Shown: positions 11,120-22,403 of the stretch, piece after piece | Layout of the letters: every line of letters begins with the position of its first letter | Numbering within the stretch: the stretch's first letter is position 1 | DNA from: Geosiphon pyriformis | Lineage: Eukaryota > Glomeromycota > Glomeromycetes > Archaeosporales > Geosiphonaceae | Assembly: GCA_016748015.1 (NCBI GenBank) | Contig: JAAOMT010000151.1 | Span: 248,001-312,000, forward strand | Direction of reading: 5' to 3' | DNA length: 64,000 bases | Translations under genes and position numbers: made by a program | Notes under the pieces: generated by a model | The model's input: only the letters and a program-made list of their open reading frames with translations | The model's database searches: none | What the model was told of the DNA's origin: nothing

Positions 11120-12634
11120 AAAGTAATATTGATTACTCCTGTTTTGTTGGTCTCTTTGTAATTTCCTACAATCTTGTTTCCAGTGTCCTGGAATTCCACA
11201 ATAATGACAATTTTGAGATTGGTTGTTGGATGGTGATCCAAAATTATTTTGGTTGTGTTATTGTGGGGGTTGATATCTTTGTGGTTATTGTTGCTGTTGT
11301 TGTTGGTTTGTGAAGTAGCTTTTAACCTTTTTTGTGAGTTGGTCTATCTTCTTTTCAGCTGCTGAGCTGGTTTCTCCAATTGCAAGGTTTACAAGCTTGG
11401 TGTGATTTGCTTCTTCCATTGCCATTTTATAGCTCTTTGTATGTCTAATAGCAGTTGCTAAGTCTGCTGAAACATGTGGATGGACTTTCTTAATCAGTTT
11501 GTCTTTTAACCCTGCTATAAACTGATCCAGAATTTGAGCATTAGAATAGTAATTATTGGTTTCCAATTGTCAAATTTGTCTGAGAAGTTTGTTAAATCTT
11601 TCAAGATAGATCATAACAGTTTTAGATGTTTCTTGTTTGATATTGTGAAAGTGGTTTCTGAGAGTAATAAAGGTATTGTTGTTGGTGAATTGTTGTAGAA
11701 AAGCATCTTTGAATGCTTGCCAGTTTTCAAATGGTTCTTCTAAGTTTTCAAACCATTTTCCTACTGTTCTTTGGAGAAAGTAGGGAATTGCTTTGAGCAT
11801 TCTTGCTGTGATCCAACCATTTGCATCTCCTGCTTTTTGAACTTTGTCAAGCCATTCTTGAAGACTGGTATCATTATTTTTACCAGTAAATTCTGGAATC
11901 TTTGCAATGTAAGCAGTTGCCATTTCTTCTTCATTTTCTGTAATTTCTTCTTGTTTTGATTCAGTTTCTTCACTTTCCAAGCTTTCTGAGTGATTACTTT
12001 CGTTTTCTTGTAAGTAATCAATAATATTGGCACTTGTTGATATTGGTTCCTGCTGTTGAGTAGGATTTCTAGATGACTGAAAATCTTCTGGTCTAGAGAA
12101 ACAGTTAAGTAGTGAACTTGGTGTTTGTAATTGAACAAGTGAAATTAGAAATGGTGTAATAGAAAGTGGTAATTTGACATTGGTTCCTTGTTCAGGTGTT
12201 TGCAAGTGTTTGGCAGTTGTCTTTTGTAGTGTTGGAGTGTTTGGAGTGGTTCTTGAGTATTGCTTCAATCTTTGTTTGCCTTTGTTGCCTGTTTCTAATT
12301 CAAAGTCAAAAAAATATTTAGACTGTACTGGGTATTTTTCTTCACAATACTCAATAATGTTAAAATTAAGTTCTTGGAAGTAGGTAGCAAGTGTTTCACT
12401 GTTCAGGTCTTCTGTTCCCAATTGTAAATAATGTACTAAATTATTGTAGAGATTGTTTCTAACTTTTAAAATGTTGTAGTTTCCAAAAAAATAATTGTTG
12501 ATGTGGTTTTCAATGTATTGGTATACTGATTTCTTGACAACTTCAATTCCGTCTGGAATGTTGAATCTTTGCTTGCAGTGGGTGTAAATTGACTGGTAAT
12601 ACTCTAGAGTTGTTGTGTCTGGTATGGTTGCCAC
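11120..12634 (-). pseudogene. Gypsy-1 gag (capsid and CCHC nucleocapsid)
   Basis: Starts at the ATG at 12632-12634, 45 bases downstream of the primer-binding site. The N-terminal 220 residues are polar; the central part shows the retrotransposon-gag pattern (W..KAIPYFLQ.TVGKWF, WQAFKDAFLQQFTN, YLERFNKLLRQI). One TGA at 11570-11572 interrupts it, then the same frame continues to a CX2CX4HX4C zinc knuckle at 11168-11209 (CHYCGIPGHWKQDC), followed by a Pro/Gln/Tyr-rich stretch that runs on in frame to the protease. Gag builds the virus-like particle and packages RNA. No stop that looks conserved separates gag from protease, so a single gag-pol polyprotein is likely. Confidence 0.88.
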
Positions 12635-12661
12635 TTTGAATTTGTTGTTGCTGTGTTATTT

Positions 12662-12679
12662 CCATGGAAGAGCACCAAA
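12662..12679 (-). other. Gypsy-1 primer-binding site
   Basis: On the minus strand the bases just inside the 5' LTR read TTTGGTGCTCTTCCATGG. TGG two bases inside the LTR end is what a tRNA 3'-CCA primer needs. Gypsy-2 has the closely similar TTTGGTACTCCC at the same place (37282-37299). I cannot name the tRNA. Confidence 0.6.
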
Positions 12680-13401
12680 TGTTACCAAAGGTTTTTGGTC
12701 TCTTTTTTCAAATGTTGTAACTGTCTGTTGGTTGCAAATTCACGTTTTCTAGAAGTAGTTGAACCTCCAATAACTGAATTTATCTTCAAATTATCTTCTA
12801 TAATTTGAACTGCTGGGCTTATAAGTGGAATGGCCAATTCCGTGCCAATTGCTTTGTGTAGTTATGTTGTAGTAAATGTCAACTCTTTCCCAGGAATTGC
12901 TCATCTGGAAGCTCACTAAAAATGTGTAGTTACTTTGCTGTGAAAGTCAACTCTTTTACAGAAATCTTGTCTGTAAACTACCCTAATGATTATAATAAGA
13001 AAAAAAGAAAGAACATAAAAAAAATGTAAAAGAAATAGAATTCTGTCAAAGGAAACGTTTTCTATCCAGGCCTGGAGTCACTAACAGTTTACTGAAATTG
13101 GTAGCTAATTAATTTCGAAATATTAGTTGGGTTTTAGGGATTTTTCAAGTGCAATAATTAAAGAATTTGGTTTTTCAAATTATTTGATATTCATTTTTTT
13201 CTGTGTGTATAGGAATGGTTCTAAGTAATAAATCTAAAGTAAGATACATTTTCTTGAAGAGAAAAGCTTTTCTTTTATACAACTTGTTGTAGTACTAGTC
13301 TATGAACTTGCACTTTTTCTCTTTGCTCAAATTTCAGTGAACTAAAGATACATTTTGATGAACTACAAGTTATTTCACTGAACTATTGATTAATTTGAGT
13401 G

Positions 13402-13613
13402 AACTATTCATAATTTCGGCGAATTTCTTATAAATTTCGGCGAATTTCTGTAAATTTCGGCGAATTTTAGAATGTTACAAAGTTCAGAGTATTGTGTNNN
13501 NNNNNNNNNNNNNNNNNAACTATTCATAATTTCGGCGAATTTCTTATAAATTTCGGCGAATTTCTGTAAATTTCGGCGAATTTTAGAATGTTACAAAGTT
13601 CAGAGTATTGTGT
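13402..13613. other. Assembly gap with identical 96-bp flanks
   Basis: Positions 13498-13517 are 20 Ns. The 96 bases before (13402-13497) and after (13518-13613) are identical base for base. The simplest reading is that two contigs overlapped by 96 bases and were joined by a fixed-size N spacer without merging. Confidence 0.92.
13415..13580 (-). promoter_or_regulatory. TTCGGCGAA motif array in Gypsy-1 U3
   Basis: The odd palindrome TTCGGCGAA begins at 13415, 13436 and 13456 (and again at 13531, 13552 and 13572 after the gap), at 20-21 base spacing, about two helical turns. The other LTR has it at 4526 and 4546. These are the only GC-rich words in an AT-rich LTR and they lie in the U3 part on the coding strand, so they could bind a dimeric transcription factor. 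This is inference. Confidence 0.4.
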
Positions 13614-13860
13614 AATTTGATCATCCTACTTTCTGTTATATTAATTAGATTATTTTAATTGAATCGTGATATGTGATAATTGATTAAATAATAAATGATA
13701 ATTTGAAATAATATTAATATACTAATTAATTATAGGAATTATAAGAGTAATTTCATGCTAATTAATAGCTAAAATTCTACTGGTAACACTGATCATAGTA
13801 ATTAAACAAAGTAATAATTAATAAATAAGTAGTATAAGTTATATTTTTTTTAATTTTATT

Positions 13861-14046
13861 GAACTTAAACAAGTTTATAAACTTCAAACTAGACTTGAAC
13901 TAAACTTAGACTTGTTAAAAAAGTTTAATGCTAAACTTGAACCAAACTTATTTTAAAAATTTGGTTTGGTTTAAATTTGGTTTATAATTCAAACTAAACT
14001 TGAACAACATCCAAAATTTGGTTCAGTTTAGTTCAATTAGAACTCT
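13861..14046 (-). repeat. Right terminal inverted repeat of the Mutator-like element
   Basis: Reverse complement starts AGAGTTCTAAT as the left repeat does and ends with GTTTATAAACTTGTTTA against GTTTATAAATATGTTTA. The 72 bases between it and Gypsy-1 (13789-13860) are the rest of the element interior. Confidence 0.6.
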
Positions 14047-14056
14047 ATTACATATT

Positions 14057-14094
14057 TGTTATTTATTTTAATTACCAAATAATTATTTATAATA
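14057..14094 (+). repeat. Family-2 LTR, 3' end (continuation of 1-716)
   Basis: TGTTATTT.TTTTAA.....CCAAATAAT matches the last 38 bases of the solo LTR at 39904-40750 and follows directly on the second copy of the 10-bp target duplication. The LTR was therefore in place before the Mutator-like element arrived. Confidence 0.65.
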
Positions 14095-14660
14095 TCATAA
14101 GAGTTGAAATATTTCTAATAATTAAAACTTTTCTAATCAAAAATTTTGTTATTTCTACTATACAACTATTTAACAAAAGCAATACCAAAATATTTAATTA
14201 AGTAATAAATTTTAAAAAAAATAAAGTTACTAAGAATTACAAATATTAAAATATTCTTAAAAAACCAAAATACTAAAAACAGAATATTATTTAGAAACAA
14301 ATTATAATTACAAAAAATTCTAACCAAACTAACCAAAAAATTGTTAATTAAATTAATATAAAAATAAACCAAAAAGAATAAAAAATGGCAAAAAAACCAA
14401 CTTAATATCTAAAGTTCCAAAAATCTATGACCAAAAAACTGGTTCATAATATTATTAATAATTAAAAAACTTAAGAAAAAAGCCAATTTGTATTTAATTT
14501 ATATTTGTTTAAAAGTTTTCAGATTATACAAAAAAAGATGATAAATTATATCACTTAAAAAGTTTAAAGACAAATCAAACTTTAATTTCAAGTCTTTATA
14601 AATTAAAGTATTTTATTTATTATATATATTATTAAAAAAAAAGAAACTATATTAATTATA
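14095..14660 (-). pseudogene. LINE-G fragment, ORF2 part between RT and RNase H (decayed)
   Basis: On the minus strand the readable peptides INLINNFLVSLVRIF and YFGIAFVK, and DIIYHLFLYNLKTFKQI further upstream, match LINE-C and LINE-A (NNFLVGVVWVFL, YYEIAFVKQL, YHPSLYGLKSFEQL). Frame breaks and stops are frequent. The fragment continues after LINE-C at 21481, and on the other side it stops at the family-2 LTR end (14094), so both later elements inserted into it. Confidence 0.7.
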
Positions 14661-14828
14661 AAAAAAAACTTCTTTTTCTCTTATGTTTTAAATTCCTGAA
14701 ATAGCACATTTTTTGAAGAAGTTTTGTTTTTTATATCTGTTCTTATCTTTTATTTTTGCTCAGTTTTTACAATTTTTCATCTCACCAATCCTTTTGTTGT
14801 TCCTTTGGCATCTGATGCTGTCAACACT

Positions 14829-16655
14829 ATGTCCACAAAGAAATTGGCCAAAGATGTCATTATAAGTTCTGTAAGTGGTAGTCTGAAGCAAAAATCAAAG
14901 ATCTTACTTGGAAAAATTAAACATTCAGGTGATGAAGCTAATTTGTTTTTCAAAGTACCTGCAAGTAATCTTGGCTGATACAAGAACATGGATACCTCTT
15001 CTAATGAAAAGTTGGGGCACAAGATGGGCAAGAACTTGGGCTATAATATTGACAGTAAGAGTAATAAGCCACTAAACTCTTGTACCAACACCCCAAAGGC
15101 TAAACACTTCAACTCTAATATGGTAAAGGCTTCATCTCTAGGTCCCTGTGATTTTGGCTCTACTATTAACAACATCGACATAGACTTATCTCCCCCTGTC
15201 CCTTTGGAATTTCTTCTTTGTTTAGTGGCTTCTGTTAAAAAGAGACTCTGCTTTGAACCAACCAAATCTTTTGCACTCAACATTGGTCTGTTGGCTGTTT
15301 CCAGAAATACTCTATGTAACAAACTTAAGGGTGTTAGGAAGCTATTCTACAAAATTGATGGCTTTGGGGGTGCATTGACTTTATCAAAATTTTTAGGCAT
15401 TATTAGGGTGTCTTTCACATCTGAATTCAATCTTGCTTTGGCTAAACAATTGGCTGTGTCTGAGAATCTTGTTGTTAACACTGATCTAAAGAAGATTAGC
15501 ATATGATTGGATCGGAAAATCATTATCAAAGAGATTTCAGTTGATCTGCCCAAATCAGCAATTGAGTCAGCTTTGGTTAAGTACAGAAAAATTTTTTCAA
15601 TCAAGATACAGCTGATTGGTCTCTAACAGAAAGCACTGATGGAGTTTGAAAGTTCTCAGGTCACTAACCTAGTTGCATCCAAATGGTCAATTTTGCTGGG
15701 TAAAAACTCGGCGCGTGTTACCAAAACCAACACCAATAAACAATTGTGGGATTTAAGGAACAGCTATTGTGCCCTTCTATATAGTTTGCCAATGGGCATG
15801 ACTGCCCATGATTTCTTGAATCTGATCCAGTTATATGGTGGAAAGACTTGCTATATTTTTAGGAACTTGGTATTTTATGCATGAGCTCACTGTGCTGTTA
15901 TATGTTTTAATACTGAAGATGCCAGAGAGACTGCCATTTACTCTACACTAATGTTTAAGAGTATTAATCTTGTTTGAATTGGTTTGTCTTCTCCTAAGTG
16001 TGTTATATATAGTAATTTTGGTCACATTTCCTCTAGATATAGCAGTAGTGAGAAAAACTTTGGACAGGGTTTCAAAAAAAAAATTCTTTGTTCTGATTTG
16101 GATAAGAAGTGCTTTGTGCTCATCTATGCCAAAAAACAAGCTCTCATGTCTCATTCAGTCTCCTTTAGTGGTGTGACTTGGGCTTCTGTGGTAAGTGGCT
16201 CCCCTAAAAATTTGTATTCTACACTGCTTGTTGAGACCAATTCAAGCATAGAATTGGTCGATAGTTTAACACCTGCAGTTACAATTCTGGCTTCACATGT
16301 TAGTGTCTTTGAGCATTCACTTGAGAATATGTTTGACCAAGTGGCTGACATTTCACATAAGCTGAACAGATTGCTGGCTGTTTTGTCAGTAAATTTTACT
16401 GTTTCACTCACTTCTGAACATAACCCAGTGCTGAACATGGCTGTTGACACTCTGTTGTTCATTCCTCCTGTGCTTAATGTGGTCACTGTTGTCTCCCAGG
16501 ACATTTTTCCAAGTGGTTCTCATGTTTTAACTATAAAAGTAAGTGGCCTGAAGGCTAACCTGATGGTTTTAGAGAATTCAGTTAAGACAATATTAAGTAA
16601 ATTGGACTTTTTTGGTTCTGGCAGTAGTGTGGTAACCTTTTTTCTTCTCCAATGA
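14829..16655 (+). pseudogene. LINE-C ORF1 (gag-like, nucleic-acid binding)
   Basis: One frame is readable from upstream of the ATG at 14829 (MSTKKLAKD, aligned with MSGPGAKRKLA of LINE-A) to the TGA at 16653. Five in-frame stops and no frameshift: TGA near 14976, 15504, 15882 and 15975, TAA near 15625. The conserved core GFGGALTLSKFLGIIRVSF matches GFGGATTPSKFEGII in LINE-A. The CCHC knuckle expected near 16000-16035 is damaged (two Cys changed). In LINEs ORF1 proteins coat the RNA. A conserved TNPFVV peptide upstream of the ATG in both LINE-A and LINE-C leaves the true start uncertain. Confidence 0.75.
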
Positions 16656-19600
16656 GTAGTTTAGCTTAGAAAATTGCTACTTATAATGTTAGAGGTATGA
16701 ATATTCTTGCCAAACAAGATGATATTATTAGATGGTACACAGTTTCAAATAATGACATTTCAATAGTTACTGAGACTAAGCTTTGCTCCAGTGTCAAGCC
16801 TTGGATTGCAAATAAGTTTCCTAGTGTGAGAGTGTTTACTTCAGGTCTGGATGCTGAATTTTTAGATGCAGACGTTATTTTAATCATGAATAAAAATTTA
16901 GCCAAACATGTTTCAAAAATCTCTGAGATTCCAGGTAGACTTTTAATGTTCCATTTGCTATTCAAAAACAAACAATCTAGTTTCTGTGTTGGGTTTATAT
17001 GTAGAGGCTTCTCTGAATAAGCATTTAATTTAGGCTGGTTTTATTAATTTCTTTATAGCCAGAACTTGTAATGAGAGTACTTTTGTTGTTTTAGGTGGTG
17101 ATTTCAATGAGGATAGAAACAAACATAGCTTTAGCTTTAGTAAGTGTGTGGATCTAGATCTAGTCAATATATTAATTAATAATTCTTACATTAAGGCTTC
17201 TACTTGGAGGAATTTCAAGGGTGTTGAGAGAACCATTGATTACATTTTTGTTTCACAAAGTTTAAGTAATGCTTTAGTGAATAGATGAGTTGTGAATGTG
17301 GATGAGTTTTTTAGCACTGATCATAGCTCTGTTCAAATTACAGTTGGTCTTAGTAGAATTTTGGATCCTGTCTTAAGAGCTATTTATGTTCAAGCCAATA
17401 AAGACAAGTGAAAATTTAATGTCAAAAATGCTAATAGAGTTAAATGAGAGCAGTATAGGACTGCATTTTATGATAATTTTGTCATGTTTTCTGATGAGTT
17501 TGCAGGTTTTCATCATTCATCTAATCTGAATGGCATGTGAAGTGTTGTTCGCAAAGCCATTTGTTTCTCAGCAAATGAAGTTTTCTTAAAAACCTGGTCT
17601 AAAGATTTTGATAGTGGTTTTACTAAGTGTTTTTCTTACTATTATAGATTGGAACTTTTGGTTTTTAAGTTGGTAAAGGCTTCACGTTCCGTGTTATCTA
17701 ATGAGTTTGTCTTTTTGTTAGATGTTTGGGTGTCTTTGGATTCTATTAATGCTTCTGCTATCAAATCTTTTTTTCTTTTGGAATCTTATTTTGATGCTAT
17801 TAGATCAGCTTTGGTGAAGATTAGAAAGTCTTATCATTCTCTCAAGATAATAGAATTGAAATGTGTTAAAAACTCTCAAATCAGACTAGCAATAAACAAA
17901 AGGATAAAAAACTTTGAGTTAAATAAGGGCCAAACTATTAGGAGTGTACTTGAGCGGCCATTCTACAAAGTTACATTGAATCACCTGATTGTGAATAAGA
18001 ACCTTATTTTGGAGTCTGGTTTGGTTAAATTTCATGTCGATAGAATTATAGAAGGCTGGACCAGAAAGCATGTAGTGGTTGATGACATTTCAAATGAATG
18101 GCTTCACCAATTTCAACCCTTGAAGTATGTCTTTGATGATGTCTTTTCAAATGTTATGTACCCAATTGAGGTGGAAGAATTTCTTGGTGTGATTTTGAAT
18201 TTGCCTGATAATAAAGCTGCCAGTCTTTCTGATATTACAAATGAGCTATAGAAACATTGTGACAGGTCCATTTTGGATTTACTTTTAGTGCTTTTGAACT
18301 CTTGTTTGATTTGTAAATCTGTTCCAAATCCTTGAAAGGAGGTCTGGATGTCTATAATTCCTAAACTCTATAACTAGAAGGGAGTTTTTACGAATACCTG
18401 ATCCATAGCACTGATTGAAACTGCCCATAAAATTTTTTCCAAGATTCTCTCTGATTGGATCTCTGTGGTATGTAGTAAGTATAACATTCTTTGTGGTGAC
18501 AACTTCTCAGTTCTTAAAGATACAACAACACAGTCTCCTATTTTTGCTATCAGTTTAGTGGTTGAGAATACTTTAAAAAAGAATCATGAACTTTGGCTAG
18601 TTTTGCAAGACATAAGGAAAACATATGATTTGGTTAGTTGGGAATATCTGAGAAGAAGTTTGGTTAGAATCAAAATGTGCAGTAAATTCATAAAATTTTT
18701 TGCAAATATTCACAATGGCTGCATAAATAGAATGATGACTGATTTTGGGTTGACTAATGGTTATAGTATTTATAATGGCTTGGATCAAGAGGAAGTGTTT
18801 TCACTTTTTCTTTGGCATATTTTTTATGACACTTTGCTGTGCGAAGTAAAGAGACAAGAGACAGTGTGTGGTTACAGGCTGAATTCACATTATGTTGCCA
18901 AAACTGGTCACATAGATCCCCAAGATAGTTTAATCTCTTTTCTTACTGTAAATGTATTTGTTGATGATACTATATGAGTTGGTTCTAGTCAGGCAGCTAC
19001 ACAACACATTTTCAATATTGCCAGTGAATTTTTCAGGTTAAATAATATCTTGATTAACAACAGCAAGACTGTAGTAATTCCAATTAATTGCAAGATAGTG
19101 GCTTTTTTTTTATTTGTTAGTAATGCTCCTATTTCCATCACCAAAAAGGTGGTGTTTTACTGATATCTGGGTATTTTTCTTTCTTCCAATGGGTTGTCTA
19201 AGCCTAGCTTGGCCAAAGTGCATTCAGATGTTTGGTTTTTTGCCAATCTTGTTTTGAGGAAAGCAATTTTGGACAAACAGTTCTCTTACTTGGTTTTGGT
19301 GGTTCTTTATCCTATTGTTGGTTACAGGACCCAGTTTAGCTTTGTTTCTGCTAGTGTGTGCCAAAAGTGGGATGTTTTAATTTAGAAAAGCCTGAAATTG
19401 AAATCGGGTCTGCTCCTGGACTTTCCTAATGATGTCTTGCACCACTCTTCATTTTATGGTTTAAAGATTTTTGAGCAGGTCTAAGCCGAAAGCAAGGTTG
19501 CTGCTGTGATATGTTTCACTAACTTTATTGGGATTTTGGGCCAATTGTTCATGTATAGATTGCATGACTTATAGGTCTTGAGTTAGTGTCTTGTGTATTC

Positions 19601-21341
19601 CTTGTTTTTTCTAGTTCATATTAGTATTAATTCTTTGAACAACTTCTTGGTAGGTGTGGTTTGGGTCTTTCTCAGTTCTGGTTTATTTTTGGGCAATTTT
19701 ATGTGTAATGCTTTTCACTTTTGGTATAGAACTTTTTTATCTGGTATCCTTGGTAAGTTAATATATTTCAGATGTCTTTCCTCTCTTCATTATTATGAAA
19801 TTGCTTTTGTTAAGCAGCTTTGGTGCCAGAATGGTACTGTTTTTAACTAGAAGATTTTCAAATGGTGAAAAAAACTTGATCTATGTGGTCCTGTTTCTGT
19901 CTGGTTTGTTACTGTCATTTGATATTTCCATAATTCTGGTTCTTTTGATGCCAGCTATTTCCCTCTAGATGTTGCTGCTGTAGAAAACATTCTTAAATCT
20001 TGTGAGTTTAGGTTAGTGTATAATCAATTGTCTGGCATTAGTGCTTCTGGCTTTTCTGTATACACAGATGGTTCTCTTTGTAGCTTGGGGAGTATTGATA
20101 TGAAAGCTGGTGCTGCTGCATTTTTTGAGGACATTAACTTAGGTCTTGAAGTGAAAGTGACTGGTATGGTGTCTTCTACATTGACAGAGCTTTAGGCCAT
20201 TGCATTGGCTCTTGAGTGTGTGCCTAGTTTGAGTTCAGTCTGTCTATTCTCTGAGAGCCAAACTGCTTTGGATGCATATAAAGCTAAATTATTGTTGTTG
20301 GTTCTGCATTTTCGAAACAAATGTTGGGTTGAATGTCAACACATTGCTGACATCATATGTAAAAGGAATTTGAATGTTGACTGGTATAAAGTTAAAAGAC
20401 ACTTAGGTGTTTTGAGTAATAATCAGGCTGACTTGTTTGCTGGTGTCTCTTTCCATTCAGGCTGGCTTCTTCCTTTTCAGCTCAAGGAGTGTTTTGTTTT
20501 AACTAATGGCAGTATTATTTCTAAAAACTCTAGACACTTTGTTCGTGATATTTTTCAGTCTATCTATTGTGCAAGCTGGGAATTAGGTTCTGGTGCCAAA
20601 ATTGTGAACAGTTATCTGTGTACAAATATTGATTGGTTTAAATCATCTCTTGTTTGACATTCTGACTTCCACATGACTGCTGGCTTTATAAGTCGCCACT
20701 CTGCTGGCTCTTGTTCCTATTTTATGAAAGCTTTACATTATAAACTGCCTATTGTTGTTTACAAATGCCTCTATGATAAACATTACTCCAGTGTGGTATG
20801 CCTGTATTGTGGCAATGTTGAAGTGTTGGACCATGTTTTCTCTTGTGCATTTGATGCAACTGCTTGGCTTCAATTGTTCATTGATTTTGCTTTTGCTTGG
20901 AGAGCTATTTCTGGTCTATCCTATGCCTCCTCTCGTGTGTTACAAATGTTATCCAATTGTTTGGCTGATTTGGAACTGGTTGCTTTGCTGTGCAAAAATT
21001 TTGTGCTCATGGATTGGTACCAGAAGGCTGCTTTCTGCTTTGATGACTCTAAGACTGTGTCTGATAGAGTGGTTGAGTTTGTTCATGGTTTGTGTCTGTC
21101 TTTTAAAAATAATATTTGGCTGATCTACTCCAAGCATTGTGTTTTTATGGAGAAACACAATCTAATCTCTCATGATAGTTTGATCTCTGTTTTAGTGTTT
21201 GGTGGTGTGTTGATGCTTTTGGCCCAGGTGATTAGGTTGCTTAGTATTAATAATGCATTTGGTATTAGTTTTGGATTGTGTAGTTCCTGTCAGTTTTTCT
21301 CAGGTATAAGTAATTTGATTTCTATGTATGTAGATGTATAG
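16652..21341 (+). pseudogene. LINE-C ORF2: endonuclease, reverse transcriptase, RNase H, zinc knuckle
   Basis: The start overlaps the ORF1 stop as ATGA (16652-16655). Endonuclease: YNVRGMN, ETKL and LGGDFNED are kept. RT: VLQDIRKTYDLV, GLDQEEVFS and FVDDT (the catalytic box, intact here, near 18957). RNase H: VYTDGSLCSLG near 20060 and ALALE near 20200. C-terminal CX2CX7HX3C knuckle CLYCGNVEVLDHVFSC near 20800. The copy has a frameshift near 17010-17050 and many stops, most at positions where a sister copy has Trp (for example TAG at 16667 and 18249), Gln or Arg. This is the only copy here whose FVDD box and RNase H Glu both survive. Confidence 0.88.
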
Positions 21342-21480
21342 TGTAGTCCTGGTTGGCTTGAGTGACTAGTCATATATAAAAAAAGCATGATTTACACCTA
21401 ATATAGATCATTATTTTGATGTATTGTCACTAAACAGTGTTTAGACTTCACTCGTTAAATTAATAAAAAAAAAATAAAAA

Positions 21481-21650
21481 AACTAAATTGGGTCTTATAG
21501 CTAATAATAGAATAAAATACTACCAAAACCAAATATAAAAACTGTTTATTAGTAAAATGTTTTTTGTAATATATTTAAAACTAAATTGGTTAATTTTTTT
21601 AAATATCTATTTTTTAAATTTAGCAAATTGGTTTTTTTAATTTATTATTA
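21481..21650 (-). pseudogene. LINE-G fragment, upstream half (decayed)
   Basis: Minus-strand reading INSFYIWFW.YFILLLAIRPNLVF follows the DKQFSYLVSAVLQPIVSYRMQF region of LINE-A, and joins in order with the fragment at 14095-14660 once LINE-C is removed. The AT decay is strong; the upstream limit near 21650 is where I lose the alignment. Confidence 0.55.
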
Positions 21651-22300
21651 TATTTGTTTTATTTTTTGGTTTTTTGATTTTTTTAAAAATTAAAATATAT
21701 ATTTATTATATTTGAAGCTTAAATTAATTTAAATATTAAATTTAATGTTTTTAAAAAAATTGTTAATAATTTAAAAAATAAAATAATAAATTTTAAAATA
21801 AAATAAAATATAATATAAATAATAATAAAAATATAAATAAAAACTTAAATTTTTTTGTAAATAAAAAAAATTGCCAAAATAATAATGTTTTAAAAGATTT
21901 AAATTCTTAATATTAAATTAATATTAATAATATTACTATAAAATATTATTTATAAAAAATTTATTAGTATTATTATTAATATATAATTAATTAATTATAT
22001 AGTAAAATTAAAAAAATAACATAATATCAAAAATTTTAAGAATGTTAGAAATATTAAAAATTTTAAAAATACCAAAAAAAATGTTAAAAATACTAATAAC
22101 AATTAAAAAAAATGTAAAAATAATTAAAAATACCAAAATATTTTGTATTATTAAAAAATATATATATAATTAAATCTTTATAAAAAAACTTTTAATAGAA
22201 AAACAATCTCTTACAAAGAACATTTTTTTATAGAACTAATTAATTAATTAACAATTTTTTTATATATAAAACAATATATAAAGAAACAAAAACAAAAAAA
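21651..22300. other. AT-rich stretch, nothing recognised
   Basis: Runs of A and T with small palindromes such as ATATAATTAATTAATTATAT. It may be more decayed LINE-G or older repeats, but no frame gives a recognisable peptide. Confidence 0.5.
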
Positions 22301-22403
22301 AAAACTTCTTTCTTTCTTTTGTTTTAAATTTTTAAAAAAGAGTCAAAAAAGTTTTTTTTGAAAGAGGTTTTTCACCATTTAGTACAATAAATCCAAACTA
22401 TTT

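Larger units (their letters stand above)
3791..13788 (-). mobile_element. Gypsy-1: full-length Ty3/gypsy LTR retrotransposon with dUTPase and third ORF
   Basis: Two LTRs (3791-4762 and 12680-13788) start TGTTAC and end GTAACA and enclose, on the minus strand, gag, protease, a cysteine-rich domain, dUTPase, RT, RNase H, integrase and a separate 3' ORF. RT before integrase places it in Ty3/gypsy. The primer-binding site and polypurine tract are in place. Flanks are CTAA on the left and CTGA on the right, a probable 4-bp target duplication with one transition; Gypsy-2 has a perfect 4-bp duplication, which supports the length. The coding region carries several in-frame stops and at least two frameshifts, so this copy is dead. 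Confidence 0.93.
12680..13788 (-). repeat. Gypsy-1 5' LTR (contains an assembly gap)
   Basis: Starts TGTTAC, ends GTAACA, and matches 3791-4762. Its apparent length of 1109 bp is inflated by 20 Ns plus a repeated 96-bp block; without those 116 bases it is 993 bp. On the minus strand U3 with the promoter lies at the 13788 end. Confidence 0.92.
727..14046. mobile_element. Mutator-like inverted-repeat element (non-autonomous or decayed), later hit by Gypsy-1
   Basis: Both ends start with AGAGTTCTAAT pointing inward (727 on the + strand, 14046 on the - strand) and continue for about 190 bases of similar GTTCAAGTTTAGTTTGAA-like sequence ending near a shared GTTTATAAA. The element is flanked by a 10-bp direct repeat, ATTACAGATT (717-726) and ATTACATATT (14047-14056), one mismatch. 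Removing the element and one repeat copy rejoins a family-2 LTR exactly as seen intact at 39904-40750. Long TIRs with a 9-11 bp target duplication are the hallmark of Mutator-like (MULE) transposons. Without the nested Gypsy-1 the element is about 3.3 kb. I see no transposase ORF in it, so it is either non-autonomous or decayed beyond recognition. Confidence 0.6.
14661..21480 (+). mobile_element. LINE-C: near full-length non-LTR retrotransposon (Tad/I-like), inactive
   Basis: Starts with the pyrimidine-rich AAAACTTCTTTTTCTC shared with LINE-A and LINE-B and ends with CACTCGTTAAATTAATAAA plus an A-rich tail. It encodes ORF1 (to 16655) and ORF2 (16652-21341). Inserted into LINE-G, whose halves lie on either side; the flanks GAAACTATATTAAT and AAAACTAAATTGGG may be a worn target duplication. 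Confidence 0.88.

Noticed and set aside
10546-11241. A 231-codon ORF on the minus strand
   Set aside because: It is a shifted frame over the gag zinc-knuckle and Pro/Gln-rich region; the true frame gives CHYCGIPGHWKQDC at 11209-11168.
15041-16504. Minus-strand ORFs of 85-120 codons
   Set aside because: Shadows of LINE-C ORF1, whose + strand frame aligns with LINE-A and LINE-B.
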